A stretch of 64,000 nt of DNA from Proteles cristata cristata (lineage: Eukaryota > Chordata > Mammalia > Carnivora > Hyaenidae), in NCBI GenBank assembly GCA_017311185.1, contig JAESUZ010002552.1:1054001-1118000 (forward strand), written 5' to 3'. Both the position numbers and the translations under genes were made by a program. The notes under the pieces are model-generated. The model was not told the origin of the DNA. It was given only the letters and a program-made list of their open reading frames with translations, and did no database searches. This document shows positions 10,609-21,600 of this stretch, in pieces; position 1 is the first letter of the stretch; each line of letters starts with the position of its first letter.

Positions 10609-11035
10609 AATCTCATAAAAACTGACTTGTGCATGGTGAAGCCTCTAGCGTGGGGGCAGGGCTGAGATTTGAACCTGCGACTGTCTGACTCCACAGTGCT
10701 TGCCCTGTCAGGTCACACGAACTTGCCTTAAGTTATATTGTGCAGGATAATGTTCCTCAGAATGAACCAAACTCTGCTTTTCTGTGACTGATCCCAGATC
10801 TTAGCTCTGGAGCTTTGCAGAGGCCTCTTCCTGTCTTGCACCCCCTTCTCTGCCGGCTGTCCTGTTCCTTTGTTGCCCTCTGGATGCCCTTTGCCAGATA
10901 GAGTTCCCCCCTCCCCCAAAGAATTCCATTTTCAGTGGGATATCGCCTCCATTGTTTGGACAACTTACTTGGAGGGTGCATCGCTAGGATGCCACTGGCC
11001 GTTTGGACAGCAACATCACATCATATTTAAATTAT

Positions 11036-11244
11036 TAAGTGCTTATTTATTTTTGAAAGAGAGAAAGAAAGAGAGAGAGCAAGTGGGGGGGGGCAGAGGG
11101 CAGAGAGAGAGAGGGAGATAGAGAATCGACATAGGCTCCATGGTGTCAGTGCAAAGCCCAACATGAAGCTCGAACTCCTGAACTGTGAGATTATGACCTG
11201 AGCCCAAGTCAGACGCTCAACCCAGTCAGATGCTCAACACCCCT
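11036..11244 (-). mobile_element. Felid SINE, old antisense copy
   Basis: The reverse-complement tail 'ttatttatttttgaaagaga' is followed by AG repeats, 'ggtgtcagtgcaaagcccaa' and a head ending in 'caacacccct'. It is strongly diverged, with a small internal duplication of 'cccagtcagatgctcaa'. Confidence 0.88.
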
Positions 11245-11330
11245 CATTGATTGTTTTAAATAAACTGTGGGTTTTTATTTTACTTGTGTTAGTTAGCGAT
11301 TTTATTTTGCATGAACTACTATAAACTACT

Positions 11331-11557
11331 TCTTTTTTTAAAAAATTTTAATGTTTTATTTATTTTTGAGAGAGAGAGAGAGACAGCATGAGCAGGGGAG
11401 GGTCAGAGAGAGAAGGAGTCACAGAATCTGAAGACAGGCTCCAGGCTCTGAGCTGGCAGTCAGCACAGAGCCCGACGCGGGGCTCGAACCCACGAACCGT
11501 GAGATCATGACCTGAGCCGAAGTTGGATGCTTAACCAACTGAGCCACCCAGGCGCCC
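11331..11557 (-). mobile_element. Felid SINE, antisense
   Basis: A complete antisense copy ends at 'gagccacccaggcgcccc'. It mixes young-type features ('gctggcagtcagcacagagc', 'ggagtcacagaatctgaag') with an older head. Target-site duplication 'ctataaacta' lies at 11319-11328 and 11558-11567. Confidence 0.95.
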
Positions 11558-12169
11558 CTATAAACTATGTCTGTAGTTGAGATTTTAAAAATGTATTCAA
11601 GCTCCCTTTAAGATCGTTTTGAAGTAGAGTTTGTCAGCTGGAACTTTAACTAGGCTTGCAGCTGGGAGGTGTTTGCAAATTGGATATGCTGAGTACCTAT
11701 GCCAAGTAATTCATCAAAGTCAGGCCACGACTCAGGGGCTGAGTCTTGCAGACACTGGTTGAGACTGCGTACCAGGTAACGCGGATCTACGAAGCATTAC
11801 TCCGGTTCCAATGTCAAATGCCATTACAGCTGTGTATTTGGACCAAGACTAGAGATACGCCAGGGGTCACTTTGGAGGAAGTAGGGGGCAAAGGTCAATG
11901 GCAATCCAGGAGAAAAGGATTAAGGTCAAGGGAGAAATGCCAAACTCAGTAAAAATCAGTCCTGTCCTAGAAGCGAGGGTGCCAGGTTGTGGCTTCAGGT
12001 CTGGAAATGTCAGTAGCTCAGGGGAGTGTACCTCAACGTTGGAGTTTGAGGCATGCACCAAGCTTAGGAATATGAAGAGACAAAAGAGCCGTGCTTTAGG
12101 CAATCTCCAGATGAATTCCAAAAGATTGATGCTGCTGGCCTGGGGTTCCTTTAAAAGGCAACCTTTCTG

Positions 12170-12379
12170 GGGCGCCTGGGTGGCTTAGTCGGTTAAGGGT
12201 CCGACTTCCGCTTAGGTCATGATCTCGCGGTTCGTGGGTTCGAGCCCCGCGTCGGGCTCTGTGCTGACTGCCAGCTCAGAGCCTGGAGCCTATGTCAGAG
12301 TCTGTATCTCCCTCTCTCTCTGACCCTCCCCTGCTCATGCTGTCTCTCTCTCTCTCCTAGAAATAAATAAAAATATTTC

Positions 12380-12424
<45 letters not shown>
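12170..12424 (+). mobile_element. Felid SINE, young subfamily, long (AAAT)n tail
   Basis: It has all young-type blocks and intact Pol III boxes. The tail grew into about ten AAAT units (about 12384-12424). A 17-bp target-site duplication with one mismatch, 'aaaaggcaacctttctg' and 'aaaaggcagcctttctg', lies at 12153-12169 and 12425-12441. Confidence 0.96.
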
Positions 12425-12426
<2 letters not shown>

Positions 12427-12832
12427 AAGGCAGCCTTTCTGAGCGTGCACCTGGCTGTCTTAAAGGCTCCCCCTGCCATGTCCCACCTGGCGCCTGGTCA
12501 ATTTTAGATCCACTGGTTGTGAATCTTCTTGATGATATTATCTAGCCCCGCTTCTCCAGTTTGCCCATAACGATGAAAACTGTGGTCAAATAACTTTCTA
12601 AAATTGAAGTGTTTTATACGTAAGGCACTCATTCCTCCTTATGTCAGTTAGAATGTTTTTCCCTGCACGTTATAGAAACTCTAAATCAAATTGGTTTAAA
12701 CAGTAAGATGTTGGGCTCATATAACGAGAAACCCTGAGATGGATGCAGCTTTAGGAGTGGTGGATCCAGAAGCTTGATGATGTCTCCAGGGGCTCGATTC
12801 TACCCATTTTGTCTGCCATCCACAGCATTAGC

Positions 12833-14182
12833 TTTTTTTTTTAGTTGGCTGGTTGGTTTTTGTTTGTTTGTTTTTCCATTTAAATTCCAGTTACTTAACA
12901 TACAGTGTGTTATTAGTGTCACGTGTACCATAGAGTGATTCAGCACTTACACCCGTAACCCCGATACTCATCACAAGTGCCCTCCCTAATCCCCATCACT
13001 ATATAATCCATCGTCCTCCCCACCTCCCCTCTGGTGACCTCTGTGATTAAGAGTCTGTTTCTCGGTGTTTTTGCCTCTGTTTTTGCCCTTTTGCTCCTTT
13101 GTTTTGTTTCTTAAATTCCACATATGAATGAACTCCCATGGTATTTGTCTTTCTCTGACTTATTTTGCTTAGCATGATATTCTCGAGCTCTGTCCATGTC
13201 ATTGTTTATGGCAAGACTTTATTCTTTTAATGGCTGAGTAATACTCCCTTGTATACATATATATGTATATGTATATATATGTATATGTATATATATGTGT
13301 ATATGTATATATATTCCACCTCTTCCTTATCCATTCATCAGTCAATGGACACTTAAGCTGTTTCCATAATTTGGCCATTGTAGATAATGTTGCCGTAAAT
13401 ATCAAGGTGCACGTACCTCTTTGAATTAGTATTTTGGTATTTTTTGGGTAAATACCCAGTAGTGTGAATGCTGGGTTGTAGGGTGGTTCTTTTTTTAACT
13501 TTTTGAGGAACCTCCATACTGTTTTCCACAGTGGACGCACCAGTTCGCATTCCTGTCCACAGTGCACGAGGGTTCCTTTTGTCCACATTCATGCCGACGC
13601 CTGTTGTTTCTTGTGTTTTTTGATTGTAGCCATTCTGACAGGTATGAGATGATATCTCACTGTAGTTTTGATTTGCATTTCCCTGATGATGCGTGATGTT
13701 GAGCATCTTTTCACGTGGCTGCTGGCCATCTGTGCATCTTTTTTTGAAAAATGCCTATTTCTGTCTTCTATTTTTTTATTGGATTATTTTTTGGTGTTGA
13801 GTTGTATAAGTTCTTTATATATTTTGGATACGAACCTTTTATCAGACATATCATTTGAAAATATCTTCTCCCATTCAGTAGGTTGCCTTTTAGTTTTGTG
13901 GATTGTTTCCTTTGCTGTGCAGAAGCTTTTTGCTTGGATGTAGTCCCAGTAATTTACTTTTGCTTTTGTTACCCTCACCTCAGGGAGACATATCTAGAAA
14001 GAAAGTTGCTACAGATGATGTCAGAGACATTACTGCCCGTGCTCTCTTCTAGGATTTTTATGGTTTCAAGTCTCACCTTTAGGTCTTTCATCCACTTTAA
14101 ATATATTTTTGTGTATAGGACACAAGTTCACTCTTGTACACGTGGCTGTCCAGTTTTCCTGACACCATTTGTTGAAGAGGCA
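12833..14182 (-). mobile_element. L1 LINE, 5'-truncated, antisense
   Basis: This is the 3' 1.35 kb of a carnivore L1 inserted on the minus strand. The poly-A appears as the T-run at 12833, followed by the 3' UTR, then ORF2 from about 13200 upward. The minus translation shows the ORF2 C-terminal region, for example 'CELVRPLWKTVWRFLKKLKK' and 'LLGIYPKNTK', with frameshifts. The element breaks off near 14182 at the 'caccatttgttgaagag' block. Flanks 'cacagcattag' (12821) and 'cacagcatag' (14183) are a plausible target-site duplication. It cannot mobilise: the 5' end, ORF1 and most of ORF2 are missing. Confidence 0.93.
13250..13316. repeat. (TATG/TATA)n simple repeat
   Basis: Alternating 'gtatatatatgtatatgt' units sit inside the antisense L1, near the ORF2/3' UTR boundary. 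Length polymorphism is likely. Confidence 0.9.
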
Positions 14183-14649
14183 CACAGCATAGTTTCTTAA
14201 GTCCAGTAGTCCTCGTGCTCAGAAGGTGGCCGCCAGAGTAATTGGACAACACACTGCGTTCCCATCCAGGAAGAGAGAAACCTGATTCTCTTCTCCGAAG
14301 CTCTGAGTAAGTCTCTGTGCCTGTCTCCTCGGCTCTGTTCTCTTAGGTCGGCCTCAAACCGAACCTGTCATTTGGTGGAATGGAGGTTAGAATGTGTTCC
14401 CTACATGCTCTTGCTTTTGAGAAGTAAATGAGATGATTTTGGCTTGGCTCTTGCTTCGTGAGTCCATGCTGGTTTCTGATGTTTGCCATTTCCCTTCCTG
14501 TCCACAAACCGTCTATTTAAAAACCAATGCTGGAGTTTTGCCAAGGACCATAGTCCCTGGGATGCCCTCGCCTGCCCACCCCATTTTTGTAGTGAATGGG
14601 GACACCATTTACCTCCTCTGTTTCCAGAATCATTTTTTAAATTATCTTT

Positions 14650-14872
14650 AAAGTTTATTTATTTATTTTGAGAGAGAGACAGGGAAAGTGAGTAGGGGAA
14701 GAGCAGAGAGAAAGGAAGAGAGAGAGAGAGAGAGGGAGAGAGAGAATCCCAAGCAGGCTCCCACTGTCAGCATGGAGCCCGACATGGGGCTTGAACCCAC
14801 AAACCGTGAGATCATGACCTAAGCCGCAACCAAGAGTCGGATGCCCAGCTGACTGAGCCACGCAGGTGCCCC
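14650..14872 (-). mobile_element. Felid SINE, antisense
   Basis: It runs from 'aaagtttatttatttatttt' through a long AG tract, 'ccactgtcagcatggagccc' and a head ending 'gagccacgcaggtgcccct'. It is moderately diverged. No clean duplication is seen. Confidence 0.92.
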
Positions 14873-14964
14873 TCCTTTAGGGCAGCGGTTTGCGAATGTA
14901 AGTGTGTCCCAGGGGGACACCTGGGGAGTTTGGCTTAAAATCTACAAGTAGCCACAGAGCAGAG

Positions 14965-15195
14965 TGCTTAACAGCATGGTGAAGTCAGGAGCAAGATTGA
15001 GCATGTTCCAAGCTCGGCCCTGTCACTTACTGTGACTCACTCAGTCTCTCCAGGCCTCCGTTTTCTTATCTCTGAAATAGAAGTAACAAGAGGCTCTCCC
15101 ACGTGGAATTGTCATAAAGATTAAGGGAGACGTATGTATAAATTGTGTAGAACAGTGCCATAAATGGCATGCAGTGTTGGCTAAATAAATATATG
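14965..15195 (+). mobile_element. MIR SINE remnant
   Basis: It matches MIR sense blocks in order: 'gccctgtcacttactgtgac', 'ctccaggcctccgttttctt', 'aatagaagtaacaagag', 'cataaagattaaggga' and a tail 'ttggctaaataaatat'. Confidence 0.75.
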
Positions 15196-15444
15196 TTCCT
15201 TGTCCCCGACCTTAGAGACTGATGAGTCAGGCTGGGTGAGCGGAGGCGGTGGGCAGAAATCTGCTCTCGACAGGAGTGTCCCAGTGGATTCTGATACCAG
15301 GATCAACTACCCTGCGATGATGATGATGTGTTCATCCTGCGTGAAGCTTTTCCTGAGCATGGGGATGAGACGCACTTTAGCCCGGGAATGAAAATCCCAA
15401 GCAAATACAGGTTTTCCTCTGCTGTCCAAAAGTAGACCTTTTGT

Positions 15445-15480
15445 ATCGCTTCTCGGCCTTTTGGCTAAGATCAAGTGCAG
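15445..15480 (+). pseudogene. RNU2: 3'-truncated U2 snRNA retropseudogene (36 nt)
   Basis: The 36 bases match the 5' end of U2 snRNA, starting with 'ATCGCTTCTCGGCCTTTTGG' and ending 'CAAGTGCAG'. There is one difference (C for T in GTAG) by my comparison. It is bracketed by a perfect 16-bp direct repeat 'aagtagaccttttgta' at 15429-15444/5 and 15481-15496. There is no poly-A. A precise 5' end plus a target-site duplication shows L1-type integration of a U2 cDNA truncated at its 3' side. This is a known class of snRNA pseudogene. It has no snRNA promoter and no Sm site, so it is not functional. Calling it RNU2-derived is firm. The mechanism is inference. Confidence 0.93.
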
Positions 15481-15496
15481 AAGTAGACCTTTTGTA

Positions 15497-15880
15497 AGCC
15501 GAAATGGTGCGAAGTGAAGAAAGCATTACCGTTAATTTATATGGCAAATTTTTAGGTGTTCCCAGACCATCACCCCCCTCCCCAAAATAACAACCTCTCT
15601 TAGACTTGTCTTCTATACCCAAGGACACAGCTTGCTAGTGGATGCACAAAATAAATCGAGATAAAGCACAGATGCTCACAGACAGTTCAAGACTTGGGGG
15701 GCTTGAGGCTGAGAGGCTGAGTGTAGTTCCCGGGGAAGGAGCTGGGTGGCGCCACTCACTGCTTGAGGTGCGTGTGGGCTCTCTAGCGGCTCGCTGCAAG
15801 CGCGGAGTGCTTTCCTCGATAGGGGACAAGCAGAGTGGGAATATTGCTCCACTTGGCCTCTCTCAACATTATAACATCCT
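15497..15880. other. Possible ancient repeat, family unknown
   Basis: The sequence from 'gccgaaatggtgcgaagtg' to about 15835 has the feel of an old interspersed element. Blocks such as 'acaaaataaatcgagataaa' and 'gctcacagacagttcaagac' suggest this, but I cannot name a family. No open frame of note exists. Confidence 0.3.
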
Positions 15881-16344
15881 CCCTACAGAATAGGGCTGAT
15901 TGCTTCAAACATCTTTTTAATGTACCGCTGTCCCTGGCGTTCCCAGGTCGTCCACGACTATGGTGGTGTCACAGGTACCCTCCCAGAAGGGTCCTGCTCA
16001 CCTGGGATATGGACACTCCCCCTCGCCACCTCTCCCAGATTTGGAACATGCCCAGTTACAGTCTGTGCTCACCACGGAGATGCCCCTGCACCGCGGTGTC
16101 GCCCTGGTCGCTGCCTTCACTTTCCCCATCAGCCTCATTTGTGATGACAGCATCAGGACTCCGTGTTTGAGAGCCTCTCAGCCTTCCTGAGCTGTCTTCC
16201 CTGTTACAGCCTCTGAGCTTGGGACTGTACCTGTTTTCTCTGAACCTGGGCAATTCTACCTTCTAAATACTATGGTTCACTCTGATATGACTCACTTTCT
16301 CTCTTGTCTCTTATGAGCTCTAGGAAGGATTTGCCCCAAGCTTC

Positions 16345-16940
16345 ATGTATCATTTATCTATTGCTGCATTAAAAAAAAAAAAAAAAAAAAGCAAAACATC
16401 CCAGTATTCAATGGCTTAGAATGGCAACAATCTATTTGCTCCTGATTCTGCAATTTGGGCTAGATTTTTGCTGGACTCACCAGGGCTTTCCTTCGCTCTG
16501 CCATCGGATGTATGGCTGGGGCCAGGCTCAGAGCAGCAAGAGTCAAAGAACAGAAGTTGTAAGCATTCTTTTATTTTAATGTTTATTTATTTTTGAGAGA
16601 AAGAGAGCATGGGTGAGTGGGGGAGGGGCAGAGAGAGAAGGGGCCAGAAGACCCCAAGCAGGCTCCACGCTGATAGCAGCGAGCTTGATGTGGGGCTTGG
16701 ACTCACAAACTATGAGATCACTGTCCTGAGCTGAAGTCTGATGCTTAACTGACTGAGCCACCAAGGTGTCCTAGCTGTCAGTACTCTTAAAGCCTGGGCT
16801 TGGAGATCAGGTGACATCACTTCTGCTGGATTCTACTGGTCGAAGCAGGTTGCATAGCCAGCCCAGATCGGGGCAGGGAAATAGACCTTTGAAGGAAGGA
16901 ATTACAAAGACAGTGAGGCCATTTTTCACCTACCGCACTT
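16345..16940 (-). mobile_element. MLT1-type LTR, antisense, split by a SINE
   Basis: The left part starts 'tatctattgctgcatta', has an expanded A20 run at 16371-16390, then 'caatggcttagaatggcaac'. The right part after the SINE holds 'gtgacatcacttctgctgga'. This order matches the reverse complement of an MLT1 (ERVL-MaLR) solitary LTR. The ends are approximate and the copy is old. Confidence 0.6.
16571..16772 (-). mobile_element. Felid SINE inside the MLT1
   Basis: The antisense SINE runs from 'ttttattttaatgtttattt' to 'gactgagccaccaaggtgtc'. It is diverged and has a short AG tract. It interrupts the MLT1 LTR, so it is younger than that LTR. Confidence 0.9.
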
Positions 16941-17074
16941 CTTTTCATGAAACCTATTTTGAGGACCTGCAGTGAGGAGACAAGGGAGATGATTCTGATC
17001 CCTGGAAAGGACTCAAAATCTGCAGAAGAAACACAAAGCTAAAGAGAACATCACAACCCAGTGTAATACACCAT

Positions 17075-17310
17075 CATCATGGCCACCGGCTCTTACACAT
17101 TTGCCATTTGCTGAGCACTGTGCTTAGTAATGCATTTGCTTCCTCTCACCAAGCCTTGACTATAACCCTCTGAGAAGAAGTATGTTAATAATTGTGCCCA
17201 TTTTCCAGATGGAAAAACCAAAGCGCAGAGAGATTAGGTGTCAAGAACGCAAGGCAAGATATAAACTCGGTTGATGTCCAGCTGCAGAGCCCTTTCTCTT
17301 AACAGATACC
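17075..17310 (-). mobile_element. MIR SINE remnant
   Basis: It matches antisense MIR blocks: 'gccatttgctgagcactgtg', 'ataaccctctgagaagaag', 'attttccagatggaaaaac' and 'gtccagctgcagagcccttt'. It is well preserved for its age. Confidence 0.8.
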
Positions 17311-18250
17311 TCCCTCTCCAAGGTCAGCCTTCAGCCTGGACAGTATCTTGCCTTAGGCCTTAGCCATGGAGGAGGCCCATCAATTGGCAAGTGGATGGGC
17401 AAGCAGGAGGAAGACAAGAGTTTGCAGCAGGTTTCTTTGCAGAGTGTGCTGTGCAAACAAAGAGATACCCTGCCCTTCACTCCTCTTCTCTGGGCCCCCA
17501 GGCAGGCTGCCTGTGTCTTTTACCTGACTCTGGCTGAGACGGCACACCAAGACCAAAGGCCAAGGTGGACTGAGGCTGCATGAAAGGTTTGAGAACAAAG
17601 GAGTTTCATCCTCCCCAACTGTCCCAGAGACACGTGATCAGAGGGAGAAACTGTTCCCCAAGCCACACAGGAAACCGCGTCTCTGTAAATTCACCCATGA
17701 CGTCAGCCCTGCATCCAGAACGGCCCTCGTACCTTCCTTCCCACTCATCCCTGCATTAACCAATTACTGAAAACAGCTCAAAATAGCACCTGTCCCTCAG
17801 CTGGGGCTGCTGCAGGAATGTGGTCTGTGATCCTTTTCGAGAAAGAGCAAGTCTGTTGGAAATCAGTGCAGTGAGAAGAGATTATCTGGCTCTCACGCCA
17901 GTGTCCGGCTCTTACCTGCCCAGAACTGGCTGGGCTAACGAGTTCGCACGATAGGAAATGGTCATGGTGGAACGTGGCCTCTTATACCAGCTGTAGTCTG
18001 AATCTCAAGGTAGTCATTGAGGGGTAGCAATGGGATCCAACCCACGAGCCACTCAGATCACACTGGATGCATTTACTCTGAGAAGTGGGCCAAGGCAAAG
18101 GGGTGGTCCAGAGAGCGTTCAGTGACCTGCTTCAATACCAGCCCAGTTTCTCTACACCCCCCTCCCACCCCACCCCCAGGATCCCATGGGACTCCCATCC
18201 CCACCCACCACTCCTAAACGCATTTTAAAACCTGCCAAAGCCATGTAAAA
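17311..18250. other. Single-copy-like DNA, nothing recognised
   Basis: I see no repeat family, exon or RNA gene. A C-rich run lies at about 18156-18205. Confidence 0.5.
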
Positions 18251-18254
18251 GAAT

Positions 18255-18645
18255 GCTTATTGTAAATAACAAGAGAACGGTGACAGAATGAATATCCATT
18301 CAATAAGGTTACAGTCAAACTTTGGTACTACTTACTGACAGAACATCACATAACAATTAACTGAATGAAACGGATCCCTTCACTGGCATGTAAATCATAC
18401 CAAGGAAATTGTCAAGCAAAAAAGACAAGCCCCATAAACATCCACCCATCTATCTCCCTACCTCTATCTATTATCTACCTACCTGCCCATCTATCTAAAC
18501 AGTGAACTGAAAATAGTGATTTCCGTCAAGGAGGGGAGAGGGGTGGAGGGAGGTAATGAGGACTTTTGCTTCATTTGTATCCTTTGAATTTTTACAAGAA
18601 TGTATTCATGTATTACTTATAAAATTAAAAATTAAATACATTCTC
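18255..18645 (+). mobile_element. Old L1 3' end
   Basis: The sequence resembles the 3' terminal ORF2/UTR of an old L1M-type element in sense. It includes 'tactgacagaacatcacat', the 'tgatttccgtcaaggagggg' block and a tail 'tacaagaatgtattcatg' followed by an AT-rich end near 18640. A (TCTA)n tract interrupts it. Confidence 0.55.
18449..18501. repeat. (TCTA/CCTA)n simple repeat
   Basis: Imperfect tetranucleotide units 'ctatctccctacctctatc' repeat for about 50 bp. Variation between individuals is plausible. Confidence 0.8.
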
Positions 18646-21600
18646 AAGGAAAGCAAAGCTGGAGAGAATGACCCACCTACAGAATAGAAAGCACCGCATC
18701 CTTAAATCCCACCTTGGTTTATTTGTTTTTCTCTCCAGCTGAGCATCAGTCCTGCCCAGAAATGGCCTGTGTGGCTCCTTGCCCCTCCCTCAGAGCCCCT
18801 CCTCCCTCCTCAGCTGAAGGCCCTTGATTTCACCTGCAGGCCCAGCCTCACCCACTGGCCTCACCCCAGTCTCTGAAAGTCAGGGAAAGTGCAGATATCT
18901 TGGGTCCCCAGACTGGGTGCTGGAACTGTTTCCCACAGCCAGTGTCCATGGGGTCCAGTCCTTATTACAGACCCAAAGTGTCTCTACCTGGATCTCTTCC
19001 GAGGGCCTCTCCCGATGTCCCCTCGGCTTTTGCTGCCCACTTTGGGCCCTGCTCCTGGAGCTGTATCCCCCCCCACTGGCCACACTGGCACAACGGCCCT
19101 GAGCGGTAGCCTAGACGGGCAGCCCCATCCCAGCAACAGTGGGAAGGGCGTAAGGGTTCTGCTCGGGTCTCACTCTCCAGGGACCTGCCTGGGCTCTGGA
19201 GTGTCTAAACTGACAGGTGGCTCTCGGTTTCAGTCTCCCGTGAGCTAGTGAGCAGCCTGGGTGGGAGTCAGCACGAGGTCCCTTGCTGGGTATCACCACC
19301 CCCTACCTGTCTACTCAGAGTATTCTGACCATCTGGTTCTTCTGGCTAAATCTGCAGCATGAGGCTTTGGGGAGGATTTCAGGAGTGGGTCTGCCAGCAT
19401 TGTCGTGCACGACTGTGGGGAGCTATCCCTTTCCCCAGAAGACTCGAGAAGGAGGAGAGATCCTCCCCCCCAACTAGCTTCTCCAACTCTTTTATCGGTA
19501 GTTGGACCCGGAGGCAGGAGAATGAACTAAATGGCCCCTGATGAGAAGCCCATGCCAGGACCCAGCAGACCGGGAACAAAATGGTTGCCACAAGTCCATT
19601 CTTCCCTCAAACTTGGCCTTCTAGGAACACCCAGGTTATCAGGAATGTGGACCTGAGGGCTCCCAGGATGTCCATGAACCTAAGGAGATACCTGTCCCTC
19701 CATGGGCTCGGGCAGGCCTACCTAATGGACAGCTTGCTTTTGTGCGGATAGAGACACCCCTCCCCCAAGAATTATGACGGGCTTTGTTTTCCCCCACTAT
19801 CAAGGTAGTGGCTGCCTGGAATTCAAATAGACCCTTCCTCTGACGTTCGGTAATACCCATCTGTTCCATGGCCTCTCTCAAATCCTCTGGTTGTAATGAT
19901 GAACCCGTCCAGGGCTCTGAATAATCTATTAATAAATAACCATCCCTGAGATCACACAGTCCAATTAACAGAAGTGTGGTATTGAGCAGCACAGTGGTGG
20001 ATGTCGGAGAGGGGGCAGATTTTTACCCATCTCTTGTTTGCTCAGGAGGCAAGGGTGCAAGATCACGGCAGCCCAAGGTCATTCTGAGGGGACAGGGACC
20101 CTCATTAGAATGGAAAAAGCCACCACTGACGCACACAAGCCCAAGAGATAGATGGTAACAAAACCACCCTGAGAAGTAGCAGCTGCCAATATCTTTTGCA
20201 TAAGTACTGTTAGGTGGGTGTCTGGTTGAAGCCGATGTGTGGGCGTTGGAAGAAACAGTCAAATTGCCATGAGTTAAGAACTGAGGGTTATTTTGAATTC
20301 TTTCTTTCTTTTTTTAATTTGAGTTTCTTCCTTTCTCTTTAGGGGGGAAAAAGTTGTTTTGCCATGGACAGGCCAGGAAAGTGGTAAGAAGAGGGGCCAG
20401 TTAGAGAGGGACAAATGTAGGAATGAACCTCAATTCACTCCCAGCCTGGTCATTCCCCTGAAATCCTGCCTGGAGGCAGCGGCATTGTCAAGACGACCTT
20501 CTGGCACCCTTTGCTGGGGCCAGCGGCATCCTGGCTGGGAGATTCTAAGAAGCAAGAGTCATACCTATAAGGCTGGAAAAGAGACCTGTAGTCATGGTAA
20601 CCATGCAGTTCAGTTTCCCCATGTGAGTAGGTGGTCCCAGTGTATGAGAATCCAATTCTGAAGTGTAGGGAGGCACTCGAATCTGGGCACCCCAGTTTCC
20701 ACAGAAAACCAACATGGCGGCTCACGGTCTTGGTGTGAGCATGGCTCCTTTTGCCAAATCCCCCACGACCCTCCTCTGGGGGAAGGAAGGACCAGTAACA
20801 AAAAGGGGCTACTTAGAGACCCAGGTACCCCAAGAGTGGGAGAGCCATTGGACTGAAGAAGGGAAACATACTCCCCAGTATGAGTGACCCTAAACATTTC
20901 CACAAGGTCAACGGTGGAGAATAACATCATGGCAGACAAAATAAATCTAACAATTGGACCGATGTCAGCAGCGTTTCAGCGTCTTGGAGGGCAGGACAAC
21001 CTTATAAAAGATTTTCATAATTCCTGAGAATCAGATCCCTTTATACTCAAGTCGCAGGCAAGTTGACTGGTCCCCATTCCCCACTGTTCCCACCCAGGCT
21101 CCCAGGCACCCACCCCATCCGCCTCCTCCTCTCCCTCCAGACTGACAGTGAATATACACACGGTCCCCTAGACGTGCCAGCCTGTGGTGTACACCTGGGT
21201 CCCATCACTGTGTGCAGAGGCTGGGGAACCCCTCGTCCATCCGTCCATCCATCCCCCAAGCTTAGATGCCTGCAGAAATGCCACCATCCCACTTGCCTCA
21301 GAGCAAAGCGCTCTAATCCCAGGAGGCGGGGAAGGCAGATTTTAACTCAGACAATGTTTAAGACACCCAGGAGCAGAGACAAGCTAATGTTTGCATAAAT
21401 GCCCTCCCACTGAACCTCCTCCCTGTCCATCTGTCCCCTGGCTCTCACACAGATAGGACCGCCTTTGTGGGTAAATAAGGGAGTCCCCAGAGAGACAGGA
21501 AGCCCTCTTCCTCCTCCAGGGCCGGCTGCCTCCAGGCTTCCCTCCCACAGCCCAGCCAAGAGCCTCTGCCTCCTCCTCCCTGTGTGCTCCCCCACCCCCT

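Larger units (their letters stand above)
9990..10712 (-). mobile_element. MIR copy split by two SINEs
   Basis: The left part (9990-10124) reads 'tttattgagtgccgactgtg' through 'gtgaggtaggcattctg'. The right part (about 10610-10712) reads 'ctgagatttgaacctgcgac' through 'ccacagtgcttgccctg'. Together they make one antisense MIR. The two SINEs at 10125-10608 account for the gap, so they came later. Confidence 0.75.

Noticed and set aside
13199..13588. Antisense frame with clear protein similarity
   Set aside because: It is the C-terminal part of L1 ORF2 in a 5'-truncated element, not a host gene.
16371..16390. A20 run as a retroposon tail
   Set aside because: It lies within MLT1 LTR sequence that continues on both sides, so it is an expanded A tract.
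20300..20345. Polypyrimidine tract plus AG resembling a splice acceptor
   Set aside because: No open, conserved-looking exon or donor follows. Such tracts are common by chance.
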